64,000 bases of DNA from Limnomonas spitsbergensis (taxonomy: Eukaryota > Chlorophyta > Chlorophyceae > Chlamydomonadales), in contig JAYJMM010000102.1 in assembly GCA_037349105.1 (NCBI GenBank), positions 2,666,001 to 2,730,000 of the forward strand, given 5' to 3'. Below, piece after piece: positions 1 to 11,803 of this stretch. The notes beneath the pieces are model-generated. The model made no database searches. It had not been told where the DNA came from and saw only the letters and a program-made list of their open reading frames with translations. Each line of letters starts with the position of its first letter. Positions within the stretch are counted from its first letter, which is position 1. The position numbers and the translations under genes are program-made.

Positions 1-95
1 AATCCGGAGACTCCGCAGATAAGCTGCGGAGGCTCCGCGGCCGCTAACTGCGGTCTAAACGGTTCTGTCACGTATACGGTAATATACTGTGACAT
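1..95 (-). mobile_element. Diverged LTR terminus (relic)
   Basis: Read on the minus strand, base 95 begins TGTCACAG, and the following 90 bases parallel the first part of the 645-bp LTR found at 36736, 54250 and 55792. Both have a TATAC-GTG-CA block, an AACCGTT-GGACC-like block, and a GC-rich stem with GGAGCCTCCGC / GCGGAG. The match is clearly imperfect, so this is an old or different-subfamily copy cut by the window edge. It shows that the LTR family on the right side of the window is dispersed. Confidence 0.55.
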
Positions 96-690
96 CCATG
101 CAAGTGTGAAAGTGAAGACAATTGCGAAGCTCTGAACTCAGTGAGACACCTACGCACCGTCACCACCGGTAAGGGAGCAATGTTGTAATAATAGGGCTAA
201 ACCCTTCACCCTTTACCCTTTATCCCGAGATGTTTTTGTTCATTCAAGAATTCCAACTGTCCTTTCAAGAAATGCATCCCCCAGCCCTACCAGAGGAGAA
301 CATCCCGTTCGGAGGAAGACAGGCTTTGACATTCATCTGAGGCCCGGAGGCTACAGACACATGAGCACTGAGGAGTGAGGACCCGTAACAGGTTACATGT
401 AACAGGTTCGATTAGAGGAAGTCGTTGCCTGCTGTCGAATCTCCAACGATTAACCTGGAGTTGGCCACAGGTGACAGCTTCGGGGATGGCAGCTGCGCCC
501 GCCCCTGCCCGCCCCTCGGACACTTTTGCTTCTGTCTCCAGATACGTGGCTGGGACAGCCAGCGGATCCGCTGCCAGATCTAAGAAACAGGCCCCATTGC
601 CTCATCGTCCGTGGCCTTGTCCGGGGGGACAGCTGCGTACAGATCTAGGGAGCACTGGGAGCGCCTGACCTCCGCCTCCCAATCAAAACG
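96..690. other. No gene recognised
   Basis: Unique-looking DNA with a short telomere-like patch (ACCCTTCACCCTTTACCC near 198). Open frames here overlap on both strands, are short, and show no domain-like composition. I see no RNA gene. Confidence 0.5.
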
Positions 691-694
691 CAGG

Positions 695-1100
695 ACACGG
701 GTAGCCAGCGCAGCACCCTGAGACAAGCACACGAGTTCAATTGGATTTCATAAAACACCTGCAGTTCTTGCATGTTCTTGCCAGACAGCAACCTGAGAGA
801 AACACACACAACTTGAAGGGGATGTTATAAACACCTGAATTTTCTTGCATGTCGTTGCCAGACAGTGAATTGAAACAAACACACAATGTCAAGGGGATTT
901 TAGAAAATAGCTGCAAGCCCCTCTTGATTTTCCAGAGGGATTCAAAAAGCATGTACCATTTGTTGCAGGTTGTTGCAGGAAAGCACCCTGACACAAGCTT
1001 ACGGGTTTGAAGGAATTCAGGGAAGCACAGACAGCTTGTTATTGCACGATATAAGTTCTTGCGGGAAACCACCTGAGGCAAGCACATGGCAGTTTTTTTA
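695..1100. repeat. Degenerate tandem repeat, about 80-100 bp, 4-5 copies
   Basis: The phrases CACCCTGAGACAAGCACAC, AACCTGAGAGAAACACACAC and CACCCTGACACAAGCTTACG begin successive units. Each is followed by a TTGAAGG-like block, an ACACCTG block and TTCTTGCATG or TTCTTGCGGG. Copies are strongly diverged, so this is an old array. A 158-residue minus-strand open frame across it is a by-product, not a gene. Confidence 0.6.
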
Positions 1101-1104
1101 GTGT

Positions 1105-1200
1105 GTGTCAGGCCGCAGGGCGGCCACCACTCTTGGCCAATGGGGGCCAAACCTTGACCAATCAAACCCCCAAGACCCAGCGCAGCAACCTGAGCAAGCA
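1105..1200 (+). mobile_element. Partial SINE-like dispersed repeat
   Basis: The order GGCCGC..GG.GGCCACCACT, then TTGGCCAATGGGGGCC, matches the 5' half of the dispersed element seen better at 5720, 20645 and 30968. The 3' tail with GTAGCTGAA is missing. This is a short diverged copy. Confidence 0.35.
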
Positions 1201-1219
1201 AGCACAGTAGCACACGGGT

Positions 1220-1345
1220 AGAGGTAGGCAGGGAGGATCTTGCTGCCGTCCAGATCTGCTCCAGATCTGCCGTCCAAATCTGATCCAGATCTACCGTCCA
1301 AATCTGATCCAGATCTGCCGTCCAGATCTTGCTGCCGTCCAGGGC
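1220..1345. repeat. Short tandem repeat of CCAGATCTGCCGTCC-like units
   Basis: The unit CCGTCCAAATCTGATCCAG, with AGATCT (BglII-type) words, repeats about four times with small changes. It has no coding value. Confidence 0.7.
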
Positions 1346-1454
1346 CTCCTCTTGTCTTTAGTGCAAGTCTACGGTCCTGAAAATAAAAAATCCTCCAATC
1401 GTCTCAGAGGCGAGAAAAAGACGACACGTCCCATATGGCGAAAAATACAGGGGT

Positions 1455-2275
1455 GGAGTCAGAGTTGGAACCCCTGAATCCTTCACAGTTGTAAGCCCTG
1501 AATCCTTCACAGTTGGAAACCCTAAATCCTTGACAGTTGGAAACCCCGAATTCATCACAGTTCGAAACCCTGAATCCTTCACAGTTGGAAACCCTGAATC
1601 CTTGACTGTTGGAAACTCTGAATCCTTGACAGTTGGAACCCCTGAATCCTTGACAGTTGGAAACTCTGAATCCTTGACAGTTGGAAACCCTGAATCCTTG
1701 ACAGTTGGAAACCCTGAATCCTTGACAGTTGGAAACTCTGAATCCTTGACAGTTGGAAACTCTGAATCCTTGACAGTTGGAAACCCTGAATCCTTGACAG
1801 TTGGAAACCCTGAATCCTTGACAGTTGGAAACTCTGAATCCTTGACAGTTGGAAACCCTGAATCCTTGACAGTTGGAAACCCTGAATCCTTGACAGTTGG
1901 AAACCCTGAATCCTTCACAGTTGGAACCCCTGAATTCTTCACAGTTCGAAACCCTGAATCCTTGACAGTTGGAAACCCTGAATCCTTGACAGTTGGAAAC
2001 CCTGAATCCTTCACAATTGGAAACCCTGAATCCTTGACAGTTGGAACCCCTGAATCCTTGACAGTTGGAAACCCTGAATCCTTGACAGGTGGAAACCCTG
2101 AATCCTTGACAGTTGGAAACCCTGAATCCTTGACAGGTGGAACCCTGAATCCTTCACAGTTGGAAACCCTAAATCCTTGACAGTTGGAAACACTGAATCC
2201 TTGACAGTTGGGAACCCTGAATCCTTGACAGTTGAAAACCCTGAATCCTTGACAGTTGGAAACCCTGAATCCACA
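1455..2275. repeat. 24-bp minisatellite, about 34 copies
   Basis: The period is exactly 24 bp. A core unit reads CCTGAATCCTTGACAGTTGG followed by AAAC; the first base of TTGACAG or TTCACAG, and AAACC versus AACCC, are the common variants. Because 24 is a multiple of three, a stop-free unit stays stop-free, and the array is open on both strands: an 8-residue repeat TVGNPESL on plus and TVKDSGFP on minus. A 322-residue minus and a 216-residue plus open frame result. No start context, conserved flank or domain supports a protein. Confidence 0.95.
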
Positions 2276-2744
2276 CAAAATAACGGCGTCTCCTTCCCAG
2301 CCGCATGACTTGTCGGAAACTTGCACACTCGGCCGGTCACCTCGTGGCTCGAGCGTATCATCACAAAAGGGTCGTCTTTCTCATCATTCCACGCATTTGC
2401 CACACTTGGCATGCCGCCGCGCCAACCTGAGCATGTTCCCAACTAGAGCTTGCCCCAGCCCTGTTTACACCTTGAAGATCATACCTACCCTGAACATACC
2501 ACGTTCACACCTAAGAGCATATCCCCACCTAGTAAATACCACGGTCCCACCTCAGAGCTCTTCCCCACCAAGTTCATACCATGTTCACACCTTGAAGCTT
2601 GTCCCCCCCTCGTGCTCAACACGCATCCTCCATCGTCCCCGCCCTGTCCAATTCTTTACCTGTAACAGATTCATAGTGGCCACGGCAATCCATAGCCCCC
2701 CACAGCCCATGTCCAGGTGCAGCCCAAGCAGCCACGCCAGCGGC
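2276..2744. other. No gene recognised; pyrimidine-rich DNA
   Basis: Holds loosely repeated phrases such as CATACCACGTTCACACCT (about 50-60 bp apart, 2480-2600). Open frames on both strands are composition artefacts of the C-rich plus strand. Confidence 0.45.
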
Positions 2745-2975
2745 AGGCCCACCTGCATGGCGCATGGGGATAGGATATTCGGGATGGCCCACCTGCATGG
2801 TGCATGGGGATAGGATATTGGGCAGGCCCACCTGCATGGAGCATGGGGATAGGATATTAGGGCAGACCCACCTGTGTGGCGAATGTGGATATTGGGGCAG
2901 GCCCACCTGCATGGCCCATGGGGATAGGATATTGGGGCAGGCCCACCTGCGTGGCGCATGGGTATATTGGGGCAG
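2745..2975. repeat. Tandem repeat of 40-50 bp, 5-6 copies
   Basis: Units share CCCACCTGCATGGCGCATGG followed by GGATAGGATATTGGG. The unit length varies through loss of the GGATAGG part in some copies. It ends at a G-rich stretch near 2975. Confidence 0.85.
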
Positions 2976-4084
2976 GTTGGGGAGGGGAAGGCACGGCCAA
3001 GCCCGCCATGCTTAATTCTTCTATCAATCTATTGGGTCGCTGAATGCATTTCCATTATAACAACAAGTACAAAGTGCGGCTGAACAAGAAACACCTGCTC
3101 TTCCCCTCCCCGGCCGACTGGACCCACAGCGATGCTACACCATCGGGGAAATCAACCTGTTGCCGGGCAGCGTGGGTACCGTAGCTTGGATTCACCCTCC
3201 CTCAGGCATGAATTAAGTATTTATTTAAATGCTGCCCTAAGGTTAAACATTTGACCCAGACTGCGTCAGCAGCCGTAGGAGAGGAAGGATGCCTTTGCGT
3301 GCACCACATGGGGTGCTTGCATTGCGGGGCTTGGAGTTTTAAAAGAGCAAAAGAACAAGCCTGGCCAGTCAGCACATTGTACATATGTTTTGCCTTCCCT
3401 CATAAATCGTAAATTCATAATAAATGTTGTTTAGGGTGAGGGATGCATTTAGACACTAGCCACTGATCGTTGATACTTTTGTCCAGTTGCAAATCGAAAG
3501 GCTGTGGATGTTTCTACCTGAGGGTAGTGTACCTGGAATACGAAATACATTGATGAAAGATTATTCATACCGTCATGTTTTAAATGGAAATGAAGACAAG
3601 AGGGCTTACTGGTGCTTAAAAGACCTATTCAGAAATCCTACCTAAATGCAAATTAAATGCCCACGGCCTTGCCTGCCCCTGCTCCCAATGCTTCTGCCCT
3701 CACAAATCAATGATTACGATGCAGACGTGGCCTCAGCCCATGCCGCACTGTGTCCTAAAGCCTCAAACGCCCCTGTGGGTTTTAGTTCCCTTTCTTCCTC
3801 ACCAACCACAGGGTGATGAAGTTGACCCACAGGCCCACTTCAGTACGCGTTGTACCGCGCAGTACGCCCGAGACCACCGTGTTCGTACTGCTCAGGGGAA
3901 AGGGGCGGACAGGTGTATGTTAATGTCACTCCTCAGTTAGGCCACCTGAGAGGCCGGAAACAGAAACAGGCTTCCTTGACCCAACAGCCTGCACCTCAAA
4001 TCTGAGTATGAAGGCTCCTTGGGAACGATCGGGCCAGAACCTCGTGTGATCGCAATAATCCACATCTCGAGGTTTTCATAAATA
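2976..4084. other. No gene supported
   Basis: Around 3050-3200 the plus strand has a protein-like stretch (NKYKVRLNKKHLLFPSPADW), followed one frame over by YTIGEINLLPGS. It could be a pseudogene scrap but matches nothing I recognise. Around 3206-3420 there are phrases (AAATGCTGCCCTAAGG, TTTGCCTTCCCTCA) resembling the MITE core at 27427. The rest looks unique and non-coding. Confidence 0.4.
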
Positions 4085-4265
4085 CCGTTTAGTTGATTTG
4101 CCTTCCCTAGGATATGAAAAAATGATTTCTTTTAATGCTGCCCTTGGGGCAGGATTTCGACCAAAACTCTAAATTTCGGACTGAAACTGACGTTGGCAGT
4201 GGAACTAGAATATTCCTGTATCCCTCAACCCCAAACAACGTTAGTTATGCGGGAAGGCAAATCGA
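4085..4265. mobile_element. MITE-like element, copy at 4.1 kb
   Basis: The left end has TTGATTTGCCTTCCCTA and the right end GCGGGAAGGCAAATCG, which are inverted. The core AATGCTGCCCTTGGGGCAGG..TTTCGACCAAAACT is shared with copies at 23811 and 27427. About 180 bp long, no coding capacity: a non-autonomous DNA-transposon-like element. Target-site duplication was not identified. Confidence 0.6.
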
Positions 4266-5204
4266 ATCAACAACATGTCCAGTCTTCCCCTCTTTCTGAG
4301 GGCCGTGATGCACATTCACTGATTTGCGTGATGTCCGTACAGCATGTAGAGTTCTACATGCATGCGATATGCGTAGGTACAGGTGTTGGTTGCCAGCTTG
4401 TAAGGCAAGGCATTGTAGGGCAGGCAGTACAAAAGTGTATGGTGAGTGGTGCCGGGCATGCCGTACACAATACACATACAAGGCGGTACAGTGCAGGCAG
4501 TGCATGTCCCCCCTTGTGAAGCCTTTCCAGCAGGCAGCACCACCCGTGCCAGAGAGCGTTATTTACACAAAGAGCGGTACATCAACGGGCCTCATGACGA
4601 TGTATGCTACAGTGTGCCCCACTCTGCAGGCAGTACAGCCCGGTATGTACTGCACAACAATGTGCGGCAGATTGTTAACCCCAATAGACAACAAAATGGT
4701 AGCCCCATAGACAAATAATGATAGCCCACGACCGGGAGCATAAGCACGGGACCATACTGCGGTATGACATTGTGCTGGAAGAGAAAGTGTGAGGGGGAAA
4801 TAGAAAGTGTGGGAAGAGACAATGTGTGGGAGAGGAAATGTGTGGGAAGAGACAATAAGTCGCATGGCTATACGCTGCAGAGTGAGTACCTTTCCCCCCT
4901 AGACGATGAACCTGCAGCTCACGACATATCGAGTATGAGGGCATTCGTACAGCACTGCAATATGCGGCACAGTGAGTGTCCTTTTTCTGTTATCTGCCTG
5001 TGTGTGAAGGTGTGAAGGTGTGAAGGTGTGAGAGGCTAAACAAAAAGAAGCGCCCTACCCTTCCAGGCGACAAACCTGTAGCCCACCACAGAGAGGACGA
5101 CCAGATGCATGGACTGCGTCACCAGGAGCTGGACCTGGACGCGTCACATGAATTTATTCGTAAGTCCTGGATATAATTCCACACACCAGCTGTTTTATCG
5201 CAGG
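4266..5204. other. No gene supported
   Basis: The region has several short phrases repeated a few times (GTACAGCATG, GGCAGTACA, GTGTGGGAAGAGA at 4800-4850, GAAGGTGTGAAGGTGTGA at 5007-5030). Overlapping 60-130-residue open frames on both strands are not mutually consistent with a gene. Confidence 0.4.
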
Positions 5205-5325
5205 AGAGGGAGCCTGGCGCAACAAGCCCTGCTGCTCAGGCCAACAGGGGTAGGCTGGTCAAGGGTCGGTAATAATAGACTCAGGGGCGGGCACCCGGCG
5301 GCCCCCAAAAGATTGAATGGCAAAC
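5205..5325 (-). mobile_element. SINE-like dispersed repeat, minus copy
   Basis: Reverse orientation of the dispersed element. It holds the complements of GGGGGCCGCCGGGTGCCC, CGACCCTTGACCAGCCTACC and AGCAGCAGGGCTTGTTGCGC. The tail with GTAGCTGAA is not retained. Confidence 0.5.
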
Positions 5326-5719
5326 ACCCCATAAATAATGCTGACATCTCGATGTCATGAAAAAATTTGAAACCAAAACCCTGAACCTAAACCCGGCATG
5401 ACTCATGAAGGGGGTGATATGAGCAGTCTGAGGCCGCTGGGCCGTTCCAAGGTTCATCCTTTCCAGCCAGACTTCGCTGCCCCTTGTCTTACTATTCACA
5501 CTTTCACAATGTGATGCATTACGGCTTCAACACAGCAACGGTACGCAGATCATGATGTGATGGAGCGCAGACCTCATTTGAGCCCGGTACTAAACCCTTG
5601 ACCTTGAATCCTAACTGGTCTTAGTGATCTGAACCCCGGGCTTTGATGCCAACCCATATATTTTTCGAAAGGGCAGCAGTCTCGATTCAGACACTTGTGA
5701 TGCTTGTTTTTCCAGCGCA
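5326..5719. other. No gene recognised
   Basis: Holds scattered telomere-like phrases (AACCCTGAACCTAAACCC near 5372). Nothing else stands out. Confidence 0.4.
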
Positions 5720-5890
5720 TGTCAGGCCACCGTTGTGGCTCCACTGAGCAGCCACCACTGGGCTGACGGGGACCAACAATACCCGGACCGGCCATAGGCA
5801 GGCCGGTGGAAAAAGCAGCAGGGCTTGCTGCACCAGGCATCCATCATGGCCACAGGCCGTGATGTAGCTGAACCGTGGCTGAAGCGCCCT
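5720..5890 (+). mobile_element. SINE-like dispersed repeat, plus copy
   Basis: Contains in order GTTGTGGCTCC..GAGCAGCCACCACTGGGC, a middle block GGACCGGCCATAGGCAGGCC, GCAGCAGGGCTTGCTGCACC, GGCCACAGGCCGTGATGTAG, and the 3' tail TAGCTGAACCGTGGCTGAAG. The order is the same at 20645 and 30968 and, reversed, at 21655 and 22930. No internal pol III box was confirmed, so the class is inferred from size, dispersal and tail. Confidence 0.6.
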
Positions 5891-8025
5891 TAAGTAAAGG
5901 CTGCTGTGAATCTGTGATGCAAGCCCCACCTTAGTGTCCTCAGTGAAAAGGGGTAACCACCAGGGCTGCGAAAGGTACAACAAGGAGCACCTGCGGTACA
6001 CCGTAGCGCACTTTAGGCAGTACACCACATAAAAAGGGCAAACCCCGCGAGGCACAGCCCTTAATAAAGGGTACACATACGGTGACGTTGTGGCACAACA
6101 CATTTGAAGGCAAGCCCTGCTTGATGTAGCACTTGACTAGAAATGGGTATGCAGTACAGTTGCGGTAAATCTACATCTAGTCATCCTCAATCTAGGCCAC
6201 AGGGCGTACTTAGTTATGCAAGTAGTGACGTGGAGGTGCTTTACACCAAGGGTTAAGCGGTTGCAGTTGAGATGTCGCTTACAAAGGTTGGTCTCATGCA
6301 GGTCAGCCTCCAGGTGCGTGTCTTCTGGCATTAGGAATTTAAGTTAAGTGCGAAGGGGTTCACACTTAAGTGATTGAGTGCTGATCCAGGTATCCCCTGA
6401 TATGAGGGTTCAAAGTTACCGATTCGAAAACTGATCCAGGTATTTCCAGATGTGAGGGTTCAGTGTTTAGGGTTAAAGGTCCGGTTACCCTCCATGTCTT
6501 TCCAGTAGATTTGTCGGACATAGAGCAAAGGCTATGATACACGCTAGCATAGCGGTGAGGGGCATAGGAGGATGGTGCTCACCCTGCCAGGCAGCTCAAC
6601 AGCCCTACAGCCAGGGCCGTGATACACGCCAGCTTTGCCTGCCTTGCATTTGCTGCACCCAACTCTGCAATGCCAACGTGCATTTTGAATGAATGTTTGA
6701 GGTTTCAGGGCAAAGGGTCAAAGGTCGAGGGTTGAGAGCTCCGTGTAGTTAGGGAGAAGGAATCAAGCGTTCGTGGATCACGGACCCGTGGTGATGATTG
6801 TTTTGGGGGTAGACGCACAATGGCCCATCAGTACAGGCGAAAGGCATCTTGGTCATGGTTTTGTCAGTGAAATAGTGCAGGTATCAGGGCACATCAGCAA
6901 AGGCAAAAGACGCAGGGATTCCTGGGGAAAGCGATTTGATATTCTGAACCGCAACTGCTCTCTTAGTTTAAGTCCTGGGCGGGTCCGTCTAGAGGGACCT
7001 GATCCCTTCAGAGGGACCAGTCAGTCTGTGACATTGAGGGTTCAGAGCTAAGAATTCCAAGGTTCCATAATTGATGGACTAGAGTCCAGGGCTTACAGCA
7101 TATGTTTAAGGTTTGAAGGGGCTCAGGTTCTCAGCACAGCATGTGAAAAAATACCGTGGTGGAGGGGCATATAAAGCCTTCAGTTAAGCTCATCTATCTG
7201 GTAGCCATGACCCTCCTATTTAAAGAGTCGGTGAAATAGTCAAACGCAGGCACTACATGCCACCCGCAGCGCACACATACACATTACACAGCTATTTGAG
7301 GATCATCCGCAAGCTGATTTGCGGTACTGGTCCCATATATCATATATGATACATCTCATGGCAACGCTATGGGACTAAAATTTGGTGTAGCTGCCCGTGA
7401 GCGTTGTATCCAAACACGCTTGATGCGATGCGCGACACAGGCCCAAATTTGTGTAGGTGGCTCAGGAATAGGTCAGCTACCTACCTGCCTCCAGCCGGAG
7501 GCCTCGTGCAGGGCATGCCGTACTGCTAAAGCAACCGGCCACAATTCAGCTGCCTGCTCACCGTTTGAGACGCGTGTGCTGGCGGCGGCTCCGTAACCAT
7601 CTGACATGTAGTACAACAAGGTGAAGGCATTGAACAGTAGCCCCATGGCCGCAACCTGTAAGGATGAGGCAGTGCCACAATTAAAACCACCTGAAGAAAG
7701 GAAGCAGATTCATGGCCAGAAGCAAAGATTTGCATGGCACCACCATGGCGGCAACCTGACAGGAAGAAACAGAGTATCGACAAGGGACAGATGCGAGGCC
7801 TGAATAGCAGCAGCATGGTCAGCACGTACAAGAAGGGAACAGAGTCATGGCCAGAAGCAAATCTGAGATTAAACTATCAGCCTCCTGGTCGTCAGTCGTA
7901 AGAAGACGACAGAGTCATGGCCATAACCAGATTTGAGGTTTGAATATCAGCCTGCTGGTCGTCACTCATATGTAGAGGACAGAGCCATGGCCACAAACAG
8001 GTGTAAGGTTTGAATAGCAGCCTCA
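5891..8025. other. No gene supported
   Basis: Includes patches of GGGTTCAGGG/AGGGTTAAAGG-like DNA (6400-6480, 6700-6745) and a loosely repeated 80-90-bp phrase with GAGTCATGGCC and GCAACCTG (7640-8010), which leads into the 14-bp array. Open frames are short and overlap on both strands. Confidence 0.4.
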
Positions 8026-8030
8026 TGGCT

Positions 8031-10932
8031 GCGACCTCATGGCTGCGACCTCATGGCTGCAACCACATGGCTGCGACCTCATGGCTGCGACCTCATGGCT
8101 GCAACCACATGGCTGCGACCTCATGGCTGCAACCTCATGGCTGCAACCTCATGGCTGCAACCTCATGGCTGCAACCTTATGGCTGCAACCCCATGGCTGC
8201 AACCTCATGGCTGCAACCTCGTAGCTGCAACCTCATAGCTGCAACCGCATGGCTGCAACCTCATGGCTGCGACCTCATGGCTGCAACCTCATGGCTGCAA
8301 CCTCGTAGCTGCAACCTCATGGCTGCAACCTCGTGGCTGCAACCTCATGGCTGCAACCTCATGGCTGCAACCTCATGGCTGCAACCTCATGGATGCAAAC
8401 TCATGGCTGCAACCTCATGGCTGCAACCTCATGGCTGCAACCTCATGAATGCAACCTCATGGCTGCAACCTCATGGATGCAACCTCATGGCTGCAACCTC
8501 ATGGCTGCAACCTCATGGCTGCAACCTCATGGCTGCAACCTCATGGCTGCGACCTCATGGCTGCAACCTCATGGCTGCAACCTTATGGCTGCGACCTCAT
8601 GGCTGCAACCTCATGGCTGCAACCTCATGGCTGCAACCTCATGGCTGCAACCACATGGCTGCGACCTCATGGCTGCAACCTCATGGCTGCAACCTCATGG
8701 CTGCAACCTCATGGCTGCAACCTCATGGCTGCAACCTCATGGCTGCAACCTCATGGCTGCAACCTCATGGCTGCAACCTCATGGCTGCAACCTCATGGCT
8801 GCAACCTCATGGCTGCAACCTCATGGCTGCAACCTCATGGCTGCAACCACATGGCTTTAACCTCATGGCTGCAACCTCATGGCTGCAACCTCATGGCTGC
8901 GACCTCATGGCTGCAACCTCATGGCTGCAACCTCATGGCTGCAACCTCATGGCTGCAACCTCATGGCTGCAACCTCATGGCTGCAACCTCATGGCTGCGA
9001 CCTCATGGCTGCAACCTCATGGCTGCAACCTCATGGCTGCAACCTCATGGCTGCAACCTCATGGCTGCAACCTCATGGCTGCAACCTCATGGCTGCAACC
9101 TCATGGATGCAACCTCATGGCTGCAACCTCATGGCTGCAACCTCATGGCTGCAACCTCATGGCTGCAACCTCGTGGCTGCAACCTCATGGCTGCAACCTC
9201 ATGGCTGCAACCACATGGCTGCAACCTCATGGCTGCAACCTCATGGCTGCAACCTCATGGCTGCAACCTCATGGCTGCAACCTCATGGCTGCAACCTCAT
9301 GGCTGCAACCTCATGGATGCAACCTCATGGCTGCAACCTCATGGCTGCAACCTCATGGCTGCAACCTCATGGCTGCAACCTCATGGCTGCGACCTCATGG
9401 CTGCAACCTCATGGATGCAACCTCATGGCTGCAACCTCATGGCTGCAACCTCATGGCTGCAACCTCATGGCTGCAACCTCATGGCTGCAACCTCATGGCT
9501 GCAACCTCATGCCTGCAACCACATGGCTGCAACCTCATGGCTGCAACCTCATGGCTGCAACCTCATGGCTGCAACCTCATGGCTGCAACCTCATGGCTGC
9601 AACATCATGGATGCAACCTCATGGCTGCAACCTCGTAGCTGCAACCTCATGGCTGCAACCTCGTAGCTGCAACCTCGTAGCTGCAACCTCATGGCTGCAA
9701 CCTCATGGCTGCAACCTCATGGCTGCGACCTCATGGCTGCAACCTCATGGCAGCAACCTCATGGCTGCAACCTCATGGATGCAACCTCATGGATGCAACC
9801 TCATGGCTGCAACCTCATGGCTGCAACCTCATGGCTGCGACCTCGTAGCTGCAACCTCATGGCTGCAACCTCATGGCTGCAACCTCGTAGCTGCAACCTC
9901 ATGGCTGCAACCTCATGGCTGCAACCTCATGGCTGCAACCTCATGGCTGCAACCTCATGGATGCAAACTCATGGCTGCAACCTCATGGCTGCAACCTCAT
10001 GGCTGCAACCTCATGGCTGCAACCTCATGGATGCAACCTCATGGATGCAACCTCATGGCTGCAACCTCATGGCTGCAACCTCATGGCTGCAACCTCATGG
10101 CTGCAACCTCATGGCTGCAACCTCATGGCTGCAACCTCATGGCTGCAACCTCATGGCTGCAACCTCATGGCTGCAACCTCATGGCTGCAACCTCATGGCT
10201 GCAACCTCATGGCTGCAACCTCATGGCTGCAACCTCATGGCTGCAACCTCATGGCTGCAACCTCATGGCTGCAACCTCATGGCTGCAACCTCATGGCTGC
10301 AACCTCATGCCTGCAACCACATGGCTGCAACCTCATGGCTGCAACCTCATGGCTGCAACCTCATGGCTGCAACCTCATGGCTGCAACCTTATGGCTGCAA
10401 CCTCATGGCTGCAACCTCGTAGCTGCAACCTCATGGCTGCAACCTCGTAGCTGCAACCTCATGGCTGCAACCTCATGGCTGCAACCTCATGGCTGCAACC
10501 TCATGGCTGCAACCTCATGGCTGCAACCTCATGGCTGCAACCTCATGGCTGCAACCTCATGGCTGCAACCTCGTAGCTGCAACCTCATGGCTGCAACCTC
10601 GTAGCTGCAACCTCATGGCTGCAACCTCATGGCTGCAACCTCATGGCTGCAACCTCATGGCTGCAACCTCGTAGCTGCAACCTCATGGCTGCAACCTCGT
10701 AGCTGCAACCTCATGCCTGCAACCTCATGGCTGCAACCTTATGGCTGCAACCTCGTAGCTGCAACCACATGGCTGCGACCTCATGGCTGCAACCTCATGG
10801 ATGCAACCTCATGGCTGCAACCTCATGGCTGCAACCTCATGGCTGCAACCTCATGGCTGCAACCACATGGCTGCAACCTCATGGCTGCAACCTCATGCCT
10901 GCAACCTCATGGCTGCAATCTCATGGCTGCAA
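8031..10932. repeat. 14-bp minisatellite, about 207 copies
   Basis: The unit is CTCATGGCTGCAAC. Point variants recur in clusters: GCGAC for GCAAC, GTAGC for ATGGC, GGATGC for GGCTGC, ACACAT for CCTCAT. Length is kept at 14 with hardly any indels. Since 14 leaves remainder 2 on division by 3, all three plus frames run through the same cyclic 14-residue peptide MAATSWLQPHGCNL, giving overlapping open frames of up to 542 residues. The GTAGC variant places TAG in only one frame per unit, which is what ends individual frames. On the minus strand each unit carries TTGCAG, a splice-acceptor-like word. I treat the array as non-coding. Confidence 0.97.
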
Positions 10933-11800
10933 CCGGGCTACGGGCACATGTCCCATGCATCAAATGCGATGCTCTGTTGGACTTAATTATTTCAAAACCT
11001 AGAAGGAGGGGGCAGAGTAACGGCCATGAACAATGTGAGGTCGGAACCTCTTGGGCACAAGTGTGGATAGGCCTCTTTCAATACAATAGCTGGTTCTGCG
11101 AGATTGAGACATAGAAAGGGTTTGTATTTTTAAAGTTGGGTGATCGCTCTCATGGCCGTCAAAGACCCCTTCAAGACATCAGTCCAACAGGCTGCGTGGC
11201 TGACACTGCCTCAGCATCACACTTGGGTGACTTTATCGGGGTTCATACTCTGTTTCCTGCCAATACATCACACTCCAAGTGGCATCACTTCAAAACAATC
11301 ACACTTTGCATTGTCATCATCGAGATGTCACACTTGGCAGTGTACATAGACAGCACAGTGCTGGTACATACATCACAACATTGGCGGGCGCGTTCCTTAG
11401 AAGTCCATCACTCTTCAGGGTCTGGCGCCCCGCCGGACCCTGAAACCCTCAACCCGTAAGAACGCATCCCTATACCGAACTCACCTGTATTGGCACACCT
11501 ATCATTACCCACTCACAGATATCACACGTTGCTTTAACACCTTCAAAACATCACACGTATGATCATCGGACACGTTGTGTTCACACCATCACCGGAACCA
11601 TACCGTACCAGTAGTCAAATATCAATATTTTTTAAAACAAAATTTCGAAGCAATGTCAGCACAGTGATCCAACGCGATTCCAGTTCAGGCACGTCACAAA
11701 TTACATTGTAATATAAAACGTCACGCCTTGCTCTGCCCACACCTTGCTTTGCCAACATCATGCGTTGCCCACACCTTGCGTTGCCCTCCCACAAACCACC
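10933..11800. other. No exon recognised downstream of the MATE exons
   Basis: The remaining half of the MATE protein should follow on the minus strand, but no frame here resembles family helices 8-12. Contents are unique DNA, CATCACAC-rich phrases (11215-11600) and a short repeat CCACACCTTGCGTTGCC (11735-11790). Confidence 0.5.
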
Positions 11801-11803
11801 CAC

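Noticed and set aside
1358..2326. 322-residue minus-strand ORF with SGFPTVKD repeats as a repeat protein
   Set aside because: It is the 24-bp satellite read on one strand. The other strand is just as open, and there is no non-repeat domain.
3050..3205. Small gene fragment (NKYKVRLNKKHLL..., YTIGEINLLPGS)
   Set aside because: It looks protein-like but needs a frame change within 100 bp, matches no family I recognise, and has no neighbouring exon.
8010..11114. Overlapping plus-strand ORFs of up to 542 residues (MAATSWLQPHGCNL repeats) as genes
   Set aside because: They are a direct consequence of a 14-bp satellite with few stops. All frames give the same cyclic peptide, and there is no independent start, domain or end.
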